This document shows positions 59,816 to 64,000 of a DNA stretch of 64,000 nucleotides, one piece after another (within the stretch, counting starts at the first letter, position 1; each line of letters begins with the position of its first letter). This DNA comes from Opisthorchis felineus (taxonomy: Eukaryota; Platyhelminthes; Trematoda; Opisthorchiida; Opisthorchiidae), in assembly GCA_004794785.1 (NCBI GenBank), contig SJOL01004833.1, positions 84,948-148,947 on the forward strand. Reading direction: 5' to 3'. The translations under genes and the position numbers were made by a program. The notes beneath the pieces are model-generated. The model saw only the letters and a program-made list of their open reading frames with translations. It did not search any database and was not told where the DNA came from.

Positions 59816-60724
59816 CAAAAGTCGCTATTGTTCAGACCTTCTCTAGAATTCACGGAAGACCAAATCATTGGTTGTGCAACCGAACAATGAACGTCAGTTA
59901 TCCATGACTTCTGAGATTAATGACTCAATAGAGTTGCTAAAACATGAACTGGATTTCATCGTGAACAAAACTGAATGCATGAAAGTCGCCCATTGGGCTT
60001 GTAGTAAACGTTTATCAGCAGTTTAGAGATATAACTTTCAGAGATTGTTGAGGCTGGTATCATTCATCATCCGGACTTTAAGGACAGGTTACGCTAGCCT
60101 GGTAAACGGATATCACAACCCCACTTTCTTTTCGGCGTTTGCTTAACTTGCATCCCTCCTCCTAGTACTGACTCATTTGCATTGTGTTTTGTCGTACCCT
60201 ATTCCATATTATACCCAATTTCTTTTTAAATTGATTTTACAGTTTTTCAGCATCCCACTGATACCTGTTCAACCCAAATGCACTGGCCACTAGCGTGGCA
60301 TCACGTGATTTCACTTGAGACAACGACTACTCCGCATCTCTTAAGCTTACTCATACACGTGACATGACTGTCTGTCATCTGGGATCGGATCCAAATATGT
60401 TCTTTCAAGTTTCCCCATCAGAAGGAAGAAAATGTTTCGTTTTATTACTGTTAGGCTGAAAACTGAGTAAATCATTTACCAGAGCTCAAAATTTGTAGTA
60501 AAAACCGTCCGATTATGGAGGTAACATGGTAGGTGACATCCAATTCTTTGGTGTTCTTCTCTTGGGTCAAAATGATCTGATAATTTAATAAAGTTAGCCC
60601 GACGGTAAAGCAACTGTTCAAGGTAAGAAGCAGTTTGTGTGTTTCTTCTAGTGAGGAAGTGGTGCAGTTGAGAATCCCGACCTCTCAGACTGGGAAAGCT
60701 TAATCTCGTTAAAACTCAACTTGG

Positions 60725-61045
60725 CGATTTGCCTTCAGAACCATACTAGTGTAACGGTGGATACCACTGATGAGGCATGCAAGTAGCATGTGGTTTTCTC
60801 GAAACTCCGCCTTGGTCTAACGGCAGGTGGGATTTATTACGGAATTTGTGGAACTACTCTGCAGCATTCGTTTACAATTGCGTGATAGTCAATGAATATC
60901 CAAGAAAGTTCTAGAAGACGTGTTCAAGAAGCAGACGGATATTCAGTTTTTTTAAAACGAGGTGCATATGAGTGATTGACTTTCCTGTCCAATAGTGGTA
61001 TTTTCTAATAAAAACTCCGCTGAGAAGGTTTTTTTCCTTACACTA
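60725..61045 (-). repeat. Repeat family R4, copy 3 (inverted)
   Basis: Plus strand reads ACTGATGAGGCATGCAAGTA ... CTTTCCTGTCCAATAG ... CCGCTGAGAAGG, the reverse complement of the copy at 53.0-53.35 kb. Confidence 0.57.
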
Positions 61046-61215
61046 GGACAAGTGAACGCCAAAATGACACCTTCTGTGTGACACAGTGAGATTTGCCTTT
61101 AGTGAGCTTGAATTGTTTCGCTCTGAGCATTTAAAACAGTGTGTGTATGGACCGACTGTCCAAAGGTCGTCAGTCGCATTTTTGGTTTCTCACTCTGCGT
61201 TCTTCTGCGACTTAC

Positions 61216-61342
61216 TTTACCGACCACCCACTGATTGTTGATAAATGCCCGAGCGATGTAGAGTGGCTGTCCGTCTCGAGCGACTCCAGATACAACAGCG
61301 TTTGGCTCAACCCGACCACATTGTTGCGATGCCCAGCTAAAG
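61216..61342 (-). CDS. DM9 gene 2, exon 2
   Basis: 127-nt exon with a pyrimidine-rich acceptor ending TTCGACAG and a GTAAGT donor (complement of 61215-61210). It enters in phase 2, leaves in phase 0 and ends VVGK as in gene 1. Confidence 0.84.
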
Positions 61343-62046
61343 CTGTCGAACAAGGATGGAAAATAATACTTGGGCGGATAGGGGAAGGTAACCAAGCTGG
61401 CTGAAAACTGTGCTGTTATTCAAGGAGATAAATTGCCCCATAAATGATGAACAACCGGGCCACTAGGCAGAAAATATTTGACCGTTTTTAGGAAACCACT
61501 ATTGACAAAAGAACTTTTTGTATGGGCATTAAAGCTCTGGGCTGAAGAAATTACCTAATCAAAAAATCGCTCAACTGTAACACCCTTTCGGTAACCAGCA
61601 GTCATGCCACTCGGTGAAGGTATGGGGGCTGAAATACTGCCAGATTGCTCACGTTTAGAGACAGAAACGGTCGAGATGTCGGGATCGGGTTTGAACTACT
61701 GACCTTCCAGTCAGTAATGTTGCGCCTTAAACACTGACCCATCTCTAGCCGGTGGAAAAACAAACCAAACAGTAGTAACCTGATAAATCCAGACTAACCA
61801 TTGCTCATTTCCAAAGCCAGATTCGCACAAAACCTCATATTTTGGTTTATTGAATTCTCTTCCAGAGTGACAGATTTGAGCTCTGCATTCTCCGTGCAGT
61901 AGTTTTCCAGGCATGACTTCGCCAAAGTGTTTGGCTCGGCAAACATACACCCCTTCTGCGGCTTCAACGGTTCTCGGAGAAATGTGTCCGTCTTGTTTTG
62001 GCACCCAGGATAAGGTCATTTGTAGTCCTTTTCCGATTCGAGCCAT
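61216..62046 (-). CDS. DM9-domain protein gene 2, exons 1-2 (partial model)
   Basis: Paralog of gene 1 on the same strand about 17 kb upstream of it. Exon 1 (62046-61799, 248 nt) encodes the first DM9 repeat: MTLSWVPKQDGHIS, GVYVCRAKHFGEVMPGK, GREFNKPKYEVLC. Exon 2 (61342-61216, 127 nt) encodes the start of the second: FSWASQQCGRVEPNA, QPLYIARAFINNQWVVGK. Donors are GTTAGT and GTAAGT; exon 2 follows CATCCTTGTTCGACAG. Exon lengths and phases equal gene 1, giving 125 residues before a missing terminal exon of about 30 codons. I searched by eye between 44.9 and 61.2 kb for a YEVL-like block with an AG acceptor and found none, so exon 3 is diverged, missed or lost. IPPNA of gene 1 is ISPRT here. 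Intron 1 is 456 nt and contains a SINE-A copy. The function is presumed to be as for gene 1. Confidence 0.82.
61562..61745 (-). mobile_element. SINE-A copy in intron 1 of DM9 gene 2
   Basis: Minus strand: CAGTGTTTAAGGCGCAAC, AGTTCAAACCC, CCCGACATCTCGACC and body. It accounts for about 40% of this short intron. Confidence 0.68.
61799..62046 (-). CDS. DM9 gene 2, exon 1
   Basis: 248-nt exon from ATG 62046-62044 to phase 2 before the GTTAGT donor (complement of 61798-61793). It aligns without gaps to exon 1 of gene 1, including MTLSW, VYVCRA, PGK and LC. Confidence 0.84.
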
Positions 62047-62544
62047 CCGAATGAAGGACAGCTAGGATTTTGCCTGTTTACTGAGGAAACGTGAGAGAAA
62101 ATGGAACATTGAAGCCGGATCCTCATGCGGGTTTTAAAACATTGAATTTCTGCGATTACCGTAGGTTATAAGGCCGTGAAGTTGCTACACTAAGCACCGA
62201 TTTTTGGCAGTGGTAATTGATGACCGGTTGATTCGTTCTCCTATCGCAGCTGTCTTCAGTGGTCATAGTACTTTGATGACTTTCCATTCTGCGGACTCTT
62301 AATTTCCAGGCGTGTGCGGCACCGACCTTCTTTATACTATCTGACGCAGACTGTTCAGCATAGCATCCAGGCATTTGTGTCTGTGAATGTTTTGCCCTGT
62401 GGCATGTAACGCAGTTGTGTGTTTTGGACTCACATTGTGGCTTGAGTGGGTAAGCGGGTAACATAGCGCTGGGCACTGTGGCTAGTAGTTGAACGACCCC
62501 ATCAAGGAGGGTGCTTTTACCAAATGAAAATTGGTAATAATTGT

Positions 62545-62712
62545 GTAGCTGCGACATCCTCTCGGTAACTAACTGTCATGCTACCCAAAGGAAGCACTCG
62601 AGCTGAGATACCTGAAGGTTTCCCCAGGAGAGTTCGAGATATCCGGGGTCAGGTTCGAACCACGGACCTTTCGGTCAGCAATTTCGCACCTTAACCACTG
62701 CACCACCTAGAG
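62545..62712 (-). mobile_element. SINE-A copy upstream of DM9 gene 2
   Basis: Minus strand: GTGCAGTGGTTAAGGTGCG, GGTTCGAACC, CCCCGGATATCTCGAAC and body. It lies about 500 bp upstream of the DM9 gene 2 start codon. Confidence 0.68.
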
Positions 62713-63139
62713 TTTAGTGGAAAGAGGGAACCGAGCTGAAGAAGCCTGTCACGCGACAGAAGCCTGATATTTTCAGTACAGGTCTAGAAAAAGCAGTGGT
62801 TGTATCACAAGACAGGTGTCTAATCATTGGGCTTCACGAAAAGCTATCTCGTAAAATCCATCAGTCAAGATAGGTGATGTAAGGCCATATCTTCTGCCAT
62901 TTACTTTCTACACTCTAGCATAAAAACTGCATTCGAGTCGCTTGAATTTGAACGGGTAAACTTGAGAGACAATTGGAAAATCTGCGAAAACCATCATTTC
63001 CATCATAACTGATAAAGTTTAGCTTGAAGTTTGTTTTGGAATTCTTTTGGATACAAGGTTTTGAAATCGGCTGAGGTAATGTAGTTTTCGCCGAGTTCAA
63101 CCACGTGATTGTGCACGGTCCTGTTGTGACGACTATTCA

Positions 63140-63515
63140 CCTATCCACCAATTCGGTTTTCACGGGAGGCTTTATTCAATCTCAGCTGGATCTCTTAGTC
63201 ATGATATTTTTCAATTGAGCATGCTGCACAAAGGCCGTTTCGTGCTTCGAGATAGTGAAGAATAATGTCTTGAATGAAACTACTTTGCTGAAGACTTCTC
63301 AACAGCCCACAACCGGTCTCGCCTCTCTTGGGGCTCACCAAGTAGGTGTAGTTCATGAGACCCCATCAACTTTACGCTCTACTTAACCAACAAGGAATAT
63401 GAAATTCGAGAAACGCAGTCTTTCGCTCGCTAGTCTGTTTCTAACGGGAGACTCAGTGAAATTAACCGTCTATGATGTTCTTCTCCAATTGAATGTATTG
63501 CACAACGTCCGTTAG
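63140..63515 (-). mobile_element. Hammerhead repeat R1
   Basis: Minus-oriented body and ribozyme remnant at 63305-63347: GTGGGC, CGAGACCGGT and a mutated core. Confidence 0.58.
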
Positions 63516-63547
63516 AACCAAGGCGTAAGACGCGCGCTGCTGATGGT

Positions 63548-63635
63548 TCCAAATAAGGATGAAACAGCTGTACGGTACTTCTGGGCTTTTTAGAACAGAT
63601 GGGCTTCACAGACAGGACGAAATCCCGATTTTAAT
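63548..63635 (+). mobile_element. SINE-B 3' fragment
   Basis: GGATGAAACAGCTGTACGGT then ACTTCTGGGCTTTTTAGA, similar to the end of the 35.7-kb copy. Confidence 0.48.
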
Positions 63636-63649
63636 CCAACTTAGTGTGC

Positions 63650-63890
63650 AAATGCCAACTACGTACATTTTATACTCAATTAGAACGCAGTGTTGACTTC
63701 GGAGACAGCGCTTGGCAAATGAACTCCAAGAAAGCCAAAACAGACCACCGTTTGTTGAAGGGCTTTCAGCATTTTCCTCCAAAAGAAAATATATTGCGAT
63801 ATCTCAAATATTGTACCAGCTGAAACATGAGGGGACTTATGCATCACATTCAAACACCACAAACGGGGGTTTAAGCTAGATTCTCTCGCC
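63650..63890 (+). mobile_element. Hammerhead repeat R2, decayed
   Basis: Plus-oriented: remnant core at 63708-63760 (AAATGAACTCCAAGAAAGCC), tail, then GCGATATCTCAAATATTGTACC body. Confidence 0.5.
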
Positions 63891-64000
63891 ATTTGCTTTT
63901 GTCTATACAGAAGGATGGCTCGTTAGCACCTTGGCCACTCCCCCCACCTCGTAAGCAAACAGCTGAGGTGTGGCATGCATCTCGCGAACATTTCCGGAGG

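Noticed and set aside
62156..62557. 133-codon minus frame upstream of DM9 gene 2
   Set aside because: Cys- and His-containing but with no recognisable pattern, partly overlapping a SINE-A copy; it may include 5' UTR or an old retroelement.
13756..62712. Box A/B tRNA-like sequences as functional tRNA genes
   Set aside because: None can form a full cloverleaf with an acceptor stem; all share the same unrelated body and are SINE copies.

Overview
This is a repeat-rich eukaryotic window, and the best fit is a digenean trematode, probably fasciolid- or echinostomatid-like. The grounds are genes split by multi-kilobase introns, DM9-domain and CAP/SCP-domain exons, tRNA-derived SINEs, a trematode-style LINE, Penelope-like GIY-YIG remnants and dispersed hammerhead-ribozyme repeats. 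There are no bacterial operons, no rRNA and no recognisable ordinary tRNA gene. Most short open frames are chance frames inside repeats. The species cannot be fixed from sequence alone.

Coding content is sparse and, where recognisable, on the minus strand. Two paralogous DM9-domain genes lie in tandem. The first (44878 down to 36128) can be assembled completely from three exons of 248, 127 and 93 nt into a 155-residue protein with two DM9 repeats. The second (62046 down to 61216) has exons 1 and 2 of exactly the same lengths and phases; I could not locate its exon 3. One CAP/SCP (venom-allergen-like) exon lies at 15340-15128. Two further exon candidates, at about 19.0 kb and 49.5 kb, are unrecognised.

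The dominant feature is a dispersed element of about 310 bp carrying a type I hammerhead ribozyme. I count about 25 ribozyme-like copies on both strands, spread over about 17 loci from 1.2 to 63.9 kb. The copy at 7384-7482 keeps the canonical core, a 4-bp stem II, a self-complementary stem III and a long interrupted stem I. It belongs to a foldback insertion flanked by a 14-bp target-site duplication and interrupted by an assembly gap. The family matches the reported pattern of metazoan retrozymes and ribozyme-bearing Penelope-like elements. Penelope remnants with a GIY-YIG motif are present at 43.3-44.4 kb.

Other repeats are: a tRNA-derived SINE (SINE-A, 10 copies); a longer serine/leucine-tRNA-like repeat (SINE-B, about 10 copies or parts); a decayed endonuclease/RT LINE at 29.4-31.2 kb ending in a 165-bp pentanucleotide array; two unnamed families (R3, R4); two long trinucleotide arrays; and four degenerate ACTAT-type arrays. 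Intron 1 of the first DM9 gene (4.4 kb) is packed with these insertions, whereas the same intron of its paralog is 456 bp with one SINE. The remaining stretches hold nothing I can support.
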